DNA of 64,000 nucleotides from NCBI GenBank assembly GCA_029204225.1, contig CM055095.1, positions 70,351,574 to 70,415,573 on the forward strand, given 5' to 3'. The DNA comes from Diphasiastrum complanatum. Its lineage: Eukaryota; Streptophyta; Lycopodiopsida; Lycopodiales; Lycopodiaceae. Positions 33,301 through 45,099 of this stretch are shown one piece after another. Position numbers and translations under genes: made by a program. Position 1 is the stretch's first letter. Each line of letters starts with the position of its first letter. Under the pieces are notes generated by a model that had not been told where the DNA came from, made no database searches, and worked only from the letters and a program-made list of their open reading frames with translations.

Positions 33301-35140
33301 AAGTGCTCAATATTAGGTGCATGAATTTTATGGGAATAAATAAAAAACCATTAGGAAATGATCTAATTTTTTTTGGTAATTCACAAATTTACATATGAAT
33401 AAGAACCAAATGTGAGTACATAATCAACATCTCAAACCTAAATACTAATCCACTAGTTCTTAATGACCAAACAACACTTGAATACATACATAATGCACGT
33501 TCACATGATCATAGATGCCACCTTGAAATTTAACAAGCTTAAAACAACATAAATAGTCAAATATATCATCTTTGGAATACGAAGATACAAAGCAAATTTC
33601 AAACCATTAAGCTAGTTAATCTGGAAGTCTAACTTGTGAAAAATAAAATTTTAAAACAAAACAAGTGTGAATTTGTGCATGCTAACGCATAACATAGATT
33701 GTTCAAACTACGACAATTTGTAACATACTTTCATCTTGCAATGAGATGCAAAATACAAACTTATGATTGCTCATCAAGTAGGACTTTTTAAAGTAGATTC
33801 TTACTAGCTTTTTTATTTACAATAAGCTCTTATTGAGAAAGGTAGCAAAAGTCATGCAGATGAACTATGGACAACTAGTTTATCATGCGTCCAAAGCATT
33901 TTGGAAGTCCTTACCCAAAGAAGTTGTAGGAGAACACTCAGACCAAAATGAAATTACAAATCAATGGCAGCATGCCCAAAGGCAACTAGAACATGAATAT
34001 TGAAGAATGTGACGAATGGACATGAAGGATGTGAACAATGCACCACTATTATGCATTGAATGAAAAACTCGACAACATTCATGTGGTGATACCCCACCCC
34101 CCCCCCCCCTCCTTTCGACCACCCAAATATCTTTCATAAGGTGCAAAGCCCCAATAGGATGACCACCCAAGAATAGAAGGCCCAAAAGGGTGTGATACCC
34201 TCATGTCGGGACTTTACTTCTCACTAAAGACGTCATGTAAGAATTGCATCAACGGCAACCTTGAATGTCAAATTTCAACATTAAAAACAAGTTGGAAACT
34301 TAGCCATGTTGATCTAGACACATCCCAGGGCTTTGGAATGCCAAGATGGGTCCTTTGCGGCAATTTGGGACAACATATTGAGCTTTACAACACATGTCTC
34401 TAGGAGTAGTCTAGCGGGACAAGAGTTCCTTGTGCGGTTTCACAAAGCGGCCATCCGAATGTTGTTATAAAAAAAGATGATTTGAAAGATCTTGAAAAGG
34501 TTAGCTTTGTCGTCCTACAAGTGTATGCTTAGTGTTGAGGGAGCATTTAGTAGCTAAAAAAAAAGGTCACTATAATTTAAAACGATGCAAGAAAAAGGAA
34601 GACATTTTCATGCTCAAACTTGAAACACATGTAAATGTTTTTGTAGTAATTATGATAGTTTACTGTTTCCAGTGAAGCTAACTAGATTAGGCATTAGGCA
34701 TTGTGGAATTACCAAAGACAAAATTGGGAACCTATTCAACAAAGGGCACTATAGTCCATAGCAGTGTTGGGCGGATATTAAAATTTTCAATACCAACGGG
34801 TTGTTGGTATCACAACTATAGTTTCTTTATATTAGCCTGATATCAATATAAGCATACTTTTACTAGTTGATGGAAAAACATCAATTAGATTGGTATTGCA
34901 AGAGCGGTGTGAATTGATTACCAACTCGAGAATAAATTGGTAATTTTTTTGAATGTCCCTTTTTTGAAAGGTAGTATGTGATTAGTAAAAGGCATGACCT
35001 TTTTTTAAATGCAATATGCACATGATTTGAAAAGCCAATAATTTGTTAGTGCCCACCACCAATGCATTTGCATTAGATCTATTACATATGTAGATTTTGG
35101 GTATCAAGGAGAATTTGATCATATTAACATCAAGTGAAAA

Positions 35141-35248
35141 TCCATATTTTTGCCCTTAGTCCAGCTATGGGTCTGAGTAACCAAATGGACCAAATCCATA
35201 TTTTTGCCCTTAGTCTAGCTATCAATATGAGTAACCAAATGAACCAAA
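35141..35248. repeat. Tandem duplication, 2 x 54 bp
   Basis: Two units beginning TCCATATTTTTGCCCTTAGT and ending CCAAATGRACCAAA at 35141-35194 and 35195-35248, with a few substitutions. Located about 1 kb upstream of the host gene. Confidence 0.9.
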
Positions 35249-35789
35249 TCAATCCCTAGCTGAGTAGCTACCCTAGCATCATGAAGTCATGTATGAGTTA
35301 AGTTCGAGTCGGTTCCTTATACTAAATTTGATATCATATGGGTGGATTTGATTCCTTAATATTGTGGATTGTATGCATTAGATAATGGGCCTGAACGGCC
35401 GATTGCCCTTCAATTTGTCATGACAGGCCCTTCAGGCCCGTTAACTGACATTATTTAGCAGGTGTGGCAGAAATTGAATACATAAAATCGTTAAAGAATC
35501 ACAACATTTTGATCCAGATGCTTCATATATCCTCGTCCGACAAATCATCTACAACAAACTGATGAAAACATAAAACGCAACGAGAGGCGTGAAAGATCGT
35601 CACGATCCATTGCCCGTCCTAGCCATTTCTCTCTGAGGACTAGTCAGCTAACGAGGGATGCACATGTGTCGTCCATGGATTGGTCGTGGCCTGAAGCAGC
35701 TATGTATGTATTAGGTAACGAAAGATCACTTATTTAACATGGAGATTCGATGAAGGGCACTTGAAAGGTGCAAAAGGTGCCCTTCGCGA

Positions 35790-35849
35790 TATTTGTGTTT
35801 TCAATGATGATCCGAATATTTGTGTTTTTCAATGATGATCCGGACGTCA
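35790..35849. repeat. Tandem duplication, 2 x about 29 bp
   Basis: ATATTTGTGTTTT(T)CAATGATGATCCG is present twice in tandem, differing by one T. Confidence 0.85.
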
Positions 35850-35906
35850 TCATTCGAATTTAGGGATTATTAAGAGTCTTGTTTTTACACAATAATCAGC
35901 CACACA

Positions 35907-35946
35907 TGCTAATATTGTAGTGTAGATGCTAATATTGTAGTGTAGG
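35907..35946. repeat. Tandem duplication, 2 x 20 bp
   Basis: ATGCTAATATTGTAGTGTAG occurs twice without interruption. Confidence 0.9.
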
Positions 35947-36080
35947 AGAGTTAATACCTTGGGTAACGGTCCACACACATAATTGCCATCATTGTACAAA
36001 TCAAGAAACTAAGCCTTGCCTTGAGATTTGTACACCTGGGTGGCTTCCCAATTGGAAAGCTGCTACCTGGCCTCATGGTG

Positions 36081-36234
36081 ACGGTATCACATCACCCTTC
36101 TCTCTCCTCGCTCTTTCTTTTCTTCATATTTTGAACTCCATTGCAATTACGCTCGCTCTCGATCAAATCTAGAGCTGGGTTAGGTTTGATCGATCGCCCA
36201 CCTCTGGATCGTAAGCTACTGCTCCGATTGTGAA
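36081..36234 (+). promoter_or_regulatory. Probable 5' UTR with pyrimidine-rich patch
   Basis: A CT-rich run (CCCTTCTCTCTCCTCGCTC and TTTCTTTTCTTC, about 36094-36125) followed by CTCGCTCTCGATC lies just upstream of the first ATG. Such patches are common at plant core promoters and in 5' UTRs. No clear TATA box was seen, as is usual for housekeeping genes. Confidence 0.45.
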
Positions 36235-36543
36235 ATGCTCAGCACCTTCCGATGCGGCTTTGTGCGAATTAAAACCCAAACATTTTGCATCAATCCTCTG
36301 CAACCCACTTTTTCTCAGCTCCTGAAAACAAACACTTATGGACATGGGTTCATGAGAATTTGTAGAATTGCTGCTTTGAAGTCCGGCTATTTGAAAAGGA
36401 ATTGGCGTTTTCCTACGGGAGCGATCAGGCCTGCCTCGATGACGACCACCATGGAAGCAGGGGCGAAGAGTTCATCTCACCAATACACGAACCGGCTCAT
36501 CAAGGAGCACAGTCCTTATCTGCTTCAGCATGCACACAATCCA
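36235..36543 (+). CDS. DUF255/SPATA20-like thioredoxin-domain protein, exon 1
   Basis: First exon of a DUF255 (Thioredox_DsbH, PF03190) family gene, related to animal SPATA20 and bacterial YyaL, whose biochemical role is not firmly known. Its 103 codons end in the family's N-terminal signature NRLIKEHSPYLLQHAHNP (residues 86-103). It is followed at 36544 by a donor GTAATG, phase 0; the next family residues VDWYPWG are supplied by exon 2. Residues 1-70 are rich in Arg, Lys, Ser and Thr and poor in acidic residues, fitting a plastid or mitochondrial transit peptide. In-frame Met40 and Met69 could be later starts giving a cytosolic form; Met1 was chosen because it keeps the leader and lies behind the CT-rich 5' UTR. 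Plant relatives usually have about 750-850 residues, so only the N-terminal quarter is in this window. Confidence 0.9.
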
Positions 36544-38130
36544 GTAATGTCAAAAAGAGAAATACAGTGATTATTTGGATTGTTATCGATTGGTCCGGCT
36601 TTGCTTTCCATTGCTTGCTTGAGTTATGCTACTGTTTACTGTGTTTCCTTGAAGTTAGGCTTGGATGGAATGAATTATTGTAACAAAGCGAGAGAAATTA
36701 CTGCACTTTGTTTGCATTTCCAATTGTGATAAGTTTGTTATATAGACCAGATTGTGGCTCAGTCAATTAGGCTAACTTGTGGAGGAGTTTCAAAATGCTG
36801 TCTTTGTTTACTATACCTACTTTAACCTACCTCACCATTAGTTTCCTTATTTTTGCTGAAACTCCTGACAATTCAGAAAGGTTTTAGTAGACCTTTGTCA
36901 ATCTAAGAGTCAATAAATTGTCCAAATACATACCGTTTGCAGTAGCTACTTGATTTCACCAATGCCGTATGAATGTTGTGCTGTATGGAGCATATGAATC
37001 AACAAAGAAAAGATGGACTTTCACCATATCCTTATACCAAGTATTTTCTGAAGAGAATAATGAGAATGACTTGGATGAGATACGTGGAAGGAATCAGTGC
37101 CATGGCATTCACACTTTTATGGATGCAACTTAGTTCAGTAATTGTGAATCTGAAATCATGATTTTTGAGACGTGTAAAGCCTACGTGTAAGGATGTTGAT
37201 AGGAGCGGAACGAATCTAGCTGCAATGAAAAGAGCACTAACATGGAAACTAGTTTGAGCCTAGCAGAGTGGATATTAAGAGAAGGCTAGATAGACATTCT
37301 ATATGATAGGTAGCAACAAGAGAAGGGTGTAGTTTACATTTTCTTGATACAAATTTTTTGCTGGTTGTATCTTGACTATTTGATATGATCAAATATCATC
37401 ACATACTGATCAAATTTTCATGGGGTTACGATGACTTGATTCATTTGGTTGTATGTCATAGGAAGAGCTTTCGCTCTATGGGCAATGTGGCTCTCATACC
37501 AAATGCTTCAACTTCCATGATCTCTGATAGCTTTGGAAATTGACACACACCCCCTACAAGTGATGACGCACTGTATCCGCCCATCCGTAGGGTCATTGCT
37601 GACCCACCCCCATGCACTAGAATTATCGACACCGTCATGCATGGTTAAGCCTCCAATGATAAATGATGTCCCATAGCACCAGCCATCGCTCTCAGCTCAT
37701 GACATGTAGAACGTCAATTTCCCATCTCACGTTGACGACGTGAACTTCTTGAAAGTTTTTCAATCTATATCTTGGATCAGGTTGAGTCTATCACTATTTG
37801 GCTTACAAGAGTATTTTCTTCTGCCCAATGTTTAAGCTTTTCTCGAAAGGTTGGACATGATTTTAAGAACACACAAATTCATAGCAATTTGGCTTACTAG
37901 CACTTGTAAGATCAGAATCTGTCTAATATGGAATAGAGGCTGGGCTAGGGTGCTCAGCTTGTTGCTTCACCCTTTTGTCATGCCTAGCGTGTTTATAAGG
38001 CCTAGAAAGCTGTTTGATGGAAATCTTGACTAGTGTTGCCATAGATGATTCAAGAAACCATTAAATTAGTCTTTAATTGATCTAAGTAGGAGTACAATGC
38101 TATTCAATAAATAGATCAAGCCTTATACTA

Positions 38131-39230
38131 GAGTTTGAAAACATTCTCAAGTAAATTCAGTGACACATGCACCAATATTCATGAAAACTCTTGAAGAGGA
38201 GCTTCAAGCACTCTAAAACTTAAAATCAGGTCAATGAGGAATACCTCTAATCCACACGACCCTAATTATGTATAATGGATTAGAGTTGTCTAAAAACCTA
38301 ACTAGTCACCACTAATTGATTGGGATTAAATTTTTTAAGAAAAGACCAACAAATACGAAATCTATTGGGGGATTCTTGTCCCATTTATTGAATCACTCTC
38401 TGAAACCTATTATCATTGTTAATCTAGTGTTGTTGCTATTTATAGCAAGCATGACGGTTGACTTGCTTAAGCATTCTTTCCCTAAAAAATGAAGAGGTCA
38501 CCTGAGTTTGAAAACATTCTCAAGTAAATTCAATGACACATGCACCAATATGTCCATAAAAAACTCTTGAATAGGAGCTTCACGCACTCTAAAACACAAA
38601 ATAAGGTCGATGAACATAGTGGATTAGAGTTGTCCTCAAAATTGTGTAAAAACCTAACTAGTGACCACTAATTGATTGGGCTAAGTATTGTAAGGAAAGA
38701 CCCAACAACTACGAAGTTTATTGGGGTTTCTTTAGCCATTTTTAATCACTCTCCGAAAACTGTAATCACGGTTAATCTAGTGTTGTTGCTATTTATAGCA
38801 AGCATGACACTTGACTCGCTTAAGCATTCTTTCCCTAAAAAATGAAGAGGTCACTTGAGTTTGAAGACATTCTCAAGTAAATTCAATGACACGTGCACCA
38901 ATATGTCCATAAAAGCTCTTTGACACTCTACAACACAAAATTAGGTCAATGAACATTAGCCTTGATTCAACACGACCCTAGTTATTTATAGTGGATTAGA
39001 GTTGTCCTCAAAATTGTCTAAAAACCTAACCAGTCACCACTAATTGATTGGGTTTAAATATTTTAAGAAAAGACACAGCTACGAAGTTTATTGGGGGTTT
39101 CTTTGCCCATTTATTGAATCACTCTCGGAAAACTGTTATCACTGTTAATCTAGTGTTTTTGCTATTTATAGCAAGCATGACACTTGACTTGCTTAATGAT
39201 TCTTTCCCTAAAAATTGAAGGGTCACATGT
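38131..39230. repeat. Tandem repeat, three units of about 350-374 bp
   Basis: Units start with GAGTTTGAAAACATTCTCAA at about 38131, 38505 and 38857 (third has GAAGAC). Each goes through GACACATGCACCAATAT or a close variant, GGATTAGAGTTGTC, CTAATTGATTGG and GTTAATCTAGTGTT(G/T)TTGC, ending near AAGCATTCTTTCCCTAAAAA. Identity looks about 85-90% between units. Non-coding, inside intron 1. Confidence 0.9.
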
Positions 39231-39586
39231 CAATTGTATAGGATTCAACTCCCATAAGGAAATTTTGAATTGTGTAATGAACAAACTAACTCGAGCTAGT
39301 TAGGCTTTTTTTTTCAAAGTTGAACTGTCCACCCAAGAATTGTCTTCCTAGGGTACTCTTTTCCATTTGTTCTATTGATTAATCTATTATGCCATGTCTC
39401 ATTTCTTTAACTTGATAGCCCACAATACCTTCTAGCTGAACAATCAATTGCCCTTTTGCATCTGTTAGAGGTAGTATGATTGATGTTAATATCTTGACCC
39501 AACCCGCCTTTGTGAAGGCATTGACATGGTTGTAGCAGTTAAGGTTGCTACATATGTTCAACCGTATCAACTCGATATGATATACT

Positions 39587-40290
39587 TGTTGGATTTCTAT
39601 CCTCTCCATCCCTATCTCTCTCTCTGCTAATCTAGATCCATTCATTATGTTGTTGTAAATATTCCTATAGTCGCATACCCTGCAGAAATACAAGGAAAGT
39701 CGATGATAGTCTGCAGAAATACAAGGTAAGTCGATGACAGTGTTCCATCGACTTGCTCGACATCGACTTTCCCCACAAATGGTTCTAAGCCCGACATCGA
39801 CTTAGCCGAAGTTGACTTTTGAAGACATGAGAGCAGCACTCGACTTGTCCGAAGTCTGCGACTTATCTGAAGTCTCCGATTTGTCCGAAGTCTTTGAATT
39901 CTTAGCCTTCAACAGACTATATGTATATTCAGACTGTATGTCTCCGACTCAGCATGCATATTCAGACTGTATTTTCTTCACGATTGAATAACTTTTGTTC
40001 CAATAATCTAGGTCGTGCATGTCGTCTTGAATGCTCATTTTCATTGATGTTCTGGTTATTCGTTGTTAGTAGATTAAACTACTTGTATGACTAATGGCTC
40101 CTGTCAATTTATCGCTCTAAAATACCTCACCTAAAACGCTTCCGCAAAGCTAAATCTGTAATCAAGGTATACGTGCATGGTTAGGGAATCGACTTACCGA
40201 TAGACTTAGTTTCATGCACCGAGGATGCCCTGTTGCTGCTCCTTTGCTACAATAGGCATTGTCAGTTGATCCACCTATCGAATCCCAACA
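39587..40290 (+). mobile_element. 5' LTR of intronic Ty1/copia element
   Basis: Starts TGTTGGATTTCTATCCTCTC and ends CCCAACA (TGTTGG...CCAACA termini form a perfect short inverted repeat), directly followed by a primer-binding site. Matches the LTR at 43808-44940. It carries short repeats of CGACTTGTCCGAAGTCT. Length 704 bp. Confidence 0.93.
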
Positions 40291-40304
40291 TGGTATCAGA
40301 GCGA
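40291..40304 (+). other. Primer-binding site, with a second degenerate copy at 40331-40345
   Basis: TGGTATCAGAGCG right after the LTR is complementary to initiator tRNA-Met. Forty bases on, CCAACATGGTATTAGAGCAA repeats the LTR end plus primer site with two changes, suggesting a small tandem duplication of this junction. Confidence 0.85.
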
Positions 40305-40464
40305 TTAATTACTGCTCCATGTTTATCTGATACCAACATGGTATTAGAGCAATTGTCCTGATATAGTGTAGACATTTGCTATAATTGTTTCCGGTCATAT
40401 TAATCTACTATCTGCATTACACTCATCCTGAAAATCCAAATGGATTCGCAATCAGTCTTCTCTA

Positions 40465-40989
40465 ATGGTAGACAAACTTGATGGTTCGAACTACCATTTG
40501 TGGAAATTCAAGATGAGGGTAGTACTGCTGGCCAAGGAGCTTTGGGAAATAGTTGTTGGAACCGAACTACTTTCCAATGTCGATGAGAAAGCCATTTCCA
40601 AATGGAAGCTCAGGGATGGCAAGGCTTTCGCCTTGATCACCCTTAACGTCCTCGACACACAGATTGGCCACATCAAACAAGCCCAATCATCGAAAGAGGC
40701 TTGGGATATATTGAGTACATTATATGAAGTGAGGGATGTCGCTTCGAAGCTGCATCTGAGGAGAAAGTTCTTCTCACTTAGAATGTCAGAAAGTGATTCT
40801 GTTCAGAATCACATAAATCAATTTAAGACTTTGTTAGAGCAGATGGTGGCAATAGGTTTAGTAGTCGAAGACTCTGACGCTGTAATGATCTTATTGACCA
40901 GTTTGCCATCCTCTTATGAAAATTGGGTGATGATTGTAACCACACACTCAGATATAACATTGTCCAGAGTCTTAATCATGCTGCTGTAG
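40465..40989 (+). pseudogene. Copia gag (UBN2-type) region
   Basis: A 174-codon frame with LDGSNYHLWKFKMRVVLLAK at its start, LRRKFFSLRMSESDSVQNHI in the middle and LLTSLPSSYENWV near the end. This is the capsid region of plant copia elements (W-xxM, L-M-E-SV-xH, LL-SLP-S). The frame ends with a stop at 40987; a zinc-knuckle trace (CRRMNHEIQNC, about 41175-41210) follows in another frame. Confidence 0.85.
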
Positions 40990-41183
40990 GAGGAAACAAG
41001 AAGGAATGGAGCATCCTCATTCTCCATCAATGACTCACAAGCAATGTTCATCAAGAAGAACACAAGGAAGCAACAGAAGAAGAAAGTTGTCCGACAGAAC
41101 GACAACAATCAGAAGCAGTAAGAGAAGACCCAGAGCAACTTGCTCAGAACCAGAAAAGACTCTTCTGCAAGTAGTGCAGGAGG

Positions 41184-42930
41184 ATGAATCATGAAATCCA
41201 GAACTGTCGAATCTTGAAGTTCAACAATGACAAGAAGAAGCAGCCAGATCAACAAGCCCATGCAGCCGACACAAAGCAGAAGATCGAAGATGATGAAGAG
41301 CAGGAAGTCTTCATGGTGAACCATCACCATGTCGAACGATCGGAGGAATGGTTCCTCGCTTTTGGAGCAACGCAACATATGACAAGCCATCGAGAATGGT
41401 TCATCAATTATTCGGCCTACAGCACCAACAAATTCATTTACCTTGGAGATAGCAGCTCCCATTGAATTAAAGGTGAAGGTACTGTTAGAATGAATTTTCA
41501 GAATGGCCTGTCGAAGCTGATACCAAATGTATTGTATGTCCCGAATCTAACGTCAAATCTGTTGTCGGTTAGTCAAATTACAGACTTAGGACATAGGGTA
41601 GAGTTTCAGACAGATTCTTGTCAAATTCTTGATAAGAGTAGGAGAGTTCTGGCACTCGGAAAGAGGCAAGGATATCTCTATAGGCTTAGTCATTGTAATT
41701 CTGTAACTGATCGTGCTTTAAGCAGTTCAGCATATATCAATAAAGAATCAATTTGGCATTATAGACTTGGTCACGTTAATCATGTATCAATAGGCTACAT
41801 GTCTAGACATTCTTTAGTTCATGATTTAGACTATCGAATTGTCAACCCTCCTGTCTGCCAAGCTGTATCATAGGAAAGCAGGCAAGAAGGCCATTAAGTC
41901 AAATCAAGAACATATTTCTAAAGATTTGTTAGACATTGTACATACTGATATATGTGGCCCAATGCAAACACCATCACTGCTTGGTGCTAAATTCTTTGTT
42001 ACATTCATAGATGACTACTTTAAAAGAACTATATTTTCTGAAGCACAAATCTGAAGCCTTCCAGTTCTTCAAGAAATACAAAGAAAATGCTAGGTTGCAG
42101 ACAGACAAGAAGATCAAAGCTCTTAGGAGCGACAATGGTGGTGAGTACATCTCAAATGAGTTCAAGGATTACTGCTCAGCCAATGGCATCGAGCAACGAT
42201 TTGCTGCTTCCTATTCTCCACAGTCGAATGGATTGGCCGAAAGGAAGAACAGGACCTTCGTCGAGTCTACCAAATGCATGATAACTCATGCTTCGTTGCC
42301 CAAATATTTTGGCAACATGTTGTATCAACAACAGCTTATGTGCAAAACTTACCTGACAGCAAAACTCCTCATGAAGTTTGGACAGAAATCAAACCTTCAT
42401 TAAAACATTTGAGAGCATTCGGATGCACTGCTTATGCTCATGTCCCAAAGGACAACAGAAAGAAATTAGATGAGCATTCGTTCAAGACTATTTTTGGTGG
42501 CTATTGCACTTCTGATGGAATGTATAGACTATACAATATAGACACATGTAAAGTTTTTACTACCAGGGATGTGACTTTTATAGAAGATCAGTTTATTGAT
42601 TTGAAGGGCAAGGACCAGATGCAATCTACAATTTTTGCCCCGGTAATTGATACTTATCAAAGGGGAATTTCTATTCCTTCCAGTAGTCACCTTGTACAGT
42701 CAGACTCAAAAGAAGAACAAGAAGCTGCAACTCAGGAGCAACCGAATCAGCCGAATCAGCCAACACAAAATCGAATTTCACAGCCAGAAACTTGACCAGA
42801 AGATCAGCAAGAACTCGAACTCAGCCTGTCCGATACACTGATGAGTTCGCTCACTACTCTATTTAGGAGCCAACCACAGTTGAAGAAGCTTTGTCACAGG
42901 CCGATTCAGATCTCTGAAAAGAAGCAATGG
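41184..42930 (+). pseudogene. Copia protease, pre-integrase and integrase region
   Basis: Protease site reads FLAFGATQHMTSHREWF (about 41352-41402) where the family has D-S-G-A: the catalytic Asp is lost. Then the pre-integrase block SIWHYRLGHVNHVSIGYM (41749-41802), integrase with HTDICGPMQTPSLLG (41941-41985), FIDDYFKRT, ALRSDNGGEYISNEFKDYC and GLAERKNRTF (42230-42265), and the segment FGCTAYAHVPKDNRKKLDEH. Four overlapping frames show at least three frameshifts. It ends with the Gln/Pro-rich linker before RT. Confidence 0.88.
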
Positions 42931-43750
42931 ATAAGAGTACAATTCACTGCTGAGGAATATCACCCAGCAGAGGTACTTTCATGATTTGCTGATGAAATTC
43001 AATTTCATGAATTGCAAAGCCTGTACATAATCCCATGGATCCGGGTCTCAAATTATCCAAGGAACAGTGCCCTCAGACCAATGAGGAGAAGGCAGAAATG
43101 AAGGGGTATCCATACCAATCTATTATCGGGTCCCTGATGTATGCAATGATCTCGACCAGGCCAGATCTTGCATACGCCATCAGTTCCTTGAGTCAGTACA
43201 TGACCAATCTTGGCATGATCCATTGGAAAGCTCGTCTTAGAGTAATCAGATATGTACGAGCTACTATCGACCTATGTATCTGCTATGGTGATGTTGATTA
43301 ATCCGATATCCATACACTTCATGGATATACATATGCAAATTGGGCAGGCAATGTTGACACCAGAAAATCGACTTTTGGATTTGTCTTCCGTCTCAATAAT
43401 GGTCCAATATCTTGGAACAGTCGGAAGCAGACCTCCATTGCAATGTCATCCACAAAATCTGAATACATTGCAGCCTCTCAAGCTACCGAAGAGGCAATTT
43501 GGTTTGAAATTTACTAACTGATATTGGTCTCAGATAGTCTGCTCCAACAATAATACAATCTGATAACCAGAGTGCTATTGCATTATCTATCAATCCTAGA
43601 TTCCATTCTAGGAGTAAGCACATCGAAATCAAATATCACTACATCAGGAGCATGATACTCAACAAGGAGGTAAGTCTGAAATTTTTCAGAGCCTTGTACA
43701 TGGCAGCTGACATATTCACAAAAGGATTGAATCAAGAAGCACAAAAGAAT
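42931..43750 (+). pseudogene. Copia RNase H; reverse-transcriptase core deleted
   Basis: The RT entry phrase EAMDKSTIH (about 42925-42950) is followed within about 70 bp by the end-of-RT phrase FMNCKAC (about 43000-43020); the whole catalytic RT core (normally some 600-700 bp) is missing. RNase H follows: YQSIIGSLMYAMISTRPDLA (about 43110-43170), KSTFGFVFRLNNGPISWN (43365-43420), STKSEYIAASQATEEAIWF and SKHIEIKYHYIRSMI near 43615-43660. Frameshifted twice. This copy cannot replicate without help. Confidence 0.85.
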
Positions 43751-43793
43751 TTTGTGTTATCTTGAATTTGCAAATCAAGGCATTCAAGGATCC

Positions 43794-43807
43794 AGATTAA
43801 GGGGGCG
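43794..43807 (+). other. Polypurine tract of the copia element
   Basis: GATTAAGGGGGCG sits immediately before TGTTGGATTTC, the start of the 3' LTR. Confidence 0.85.
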
Positions 43808-44940
43808 TGTTGGATTTCTATCCTCTCCATCCCTATCTCTCTCTCTGCTAATCTAGATCCATTCATTATTCTGTTGTAAATATTCCTACAGTCGCATACC
43901 TTGCAGAAATACAAGGAAAGTCGACGACAATCTACAAAAATACAAGGAAAGTCGATGACAGTGTTCCATCGACTTGCCCGACATCGACTTTTCCCACAAA
44001 TGGTTCTGAGACCGACATCGATTTAGCCGAAGTTGACTTTTGAAGACATGAGAGCAGCACTCGACTTGTCCAAATTTTGCGACTTATTCGAGGTCTCCGA
44101 CTTGTCCGAAGTCTCCGACTTCTCAGCCTTGTCCAACTTCTGAGTCCGACATCAAAGTTTGTCGAACCTTTCATGTCGGTTCTGAGCCCGACATCAATTT
44201 AGCCAGAGTTGACTTTTGAAGACATGAGAGCAACACTCGACTTGTCCAAAGTCTGCGACTTATCCGAGGTCTCCGACTTGTCCGAAGTCTCCGACTTCTC
44301 AGCCTTGTCCAACTTCTGAGATCGAAGTTTGTCGAACCTCCGACGTCGACTATTCGACTTCTTCAAAAGTCAATGTAAGTGCCAACTCTCAAAAGTCGAT
44401 ATCATCAAATTGGCGGCTCAACAATACATTTGTCACGACCGACAAAATCTCCAACTGAATCAGATATTGTCTGAGTGCGACTGCCAACAGCACGTAGTGC
44501 CTTAATCCTGTTTGTAAATTACTCATTAATCATTCTTTTAATCGGTTGGTTAGCCACGTGTATATATACAGCGACTTATCAGTTGCTTCGGTTAACAAGT
44601 TACTACAAGAAGCTCCATCTACCAGTTACATGAACATTGAATCAGCTCACTTGTTGATCAATTCGATCAAGTCGAGCTTCAGAGCACAATTGTTGTGATC
44701 TTCCTCTCTGTTATCACAGAGTATTGTTTCAAGAAGGTCGCGACTCGCATGCATTTTCAAACTATATTTTCTTCACGACTGAATAACTTCTGTTCCAATA
44801 ATCTAGGTCGTGCATGTCGTCTTGAATGCTCATTTTCATTGATGTTCTAATTATTCGTTATTAGTAGATTAAACTACTTGTATGACTGATAGCTCCTATC
44901 AATTTATTGCTCTAAAATACTTCACCTAAAACGCTTCTGT
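43808..44940 (+). mobile_element. 3' LTR of intronic copia element, duplicated inside and cut at the end
   Basis: Matches the 5' LTR from TGTTGGATTTC to CACCTAAAACGCTTC, but its last 145 bp or so (the part corresponding to 40145-40290) are missing at 44940. It has an internal tandem duplication of about 177 bp: GGTTCTGAGACCGACATCGA at about 44001 and GGTTCTGAGCCCGACATCAA at about 44178 begin the two units. A further 400 bp (about 44330-44745) are not in the 5' LTR, so the 5' copy has lost sequence or this one gained it. Confidence 0.85.
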
Positions 44941-45099
44941 AACCATTCTATTGTTATCATGTAGCAAAACACCATTTCTCCTTTAATAATGTTGATGATC
45001 CAAACAATGAGGATTCTTCAAATTTTCATAAATCTTTTGAAAGTTTGATCTTCATAGGTTTTTTTTTAATAGCCGATTTCCTATTAGCTCGAAATGATA

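Larger units (their letters stand above)
33301..36060. other. Intergenic stretch upstream of the host gene
   Basis: No coding motif. It contains a broken poly-C run at 34093-34109 and three small tandem duplications (35141-35248, 35790-35849, 35907-35946). The last 1 kb is less AT-rich than the rest and would include the promoter of the gene starting at 36235. Confidence 0.55.

Noticed and set aside
36973-37161. Plus-strand ORF after exon 1, considered as exon 2 of the host gene
   Set aside because: It does not contain the expected VDWYPWG block, which is found instead at 51157 with correct splice sites.
37456-37638. Minus-strand ORF in a GC-richer patch of intron 1
   Set aside because: Gly/Met-rich translation with a faint resemblance to Kelch-like repeats but no full motif; not enough to call.
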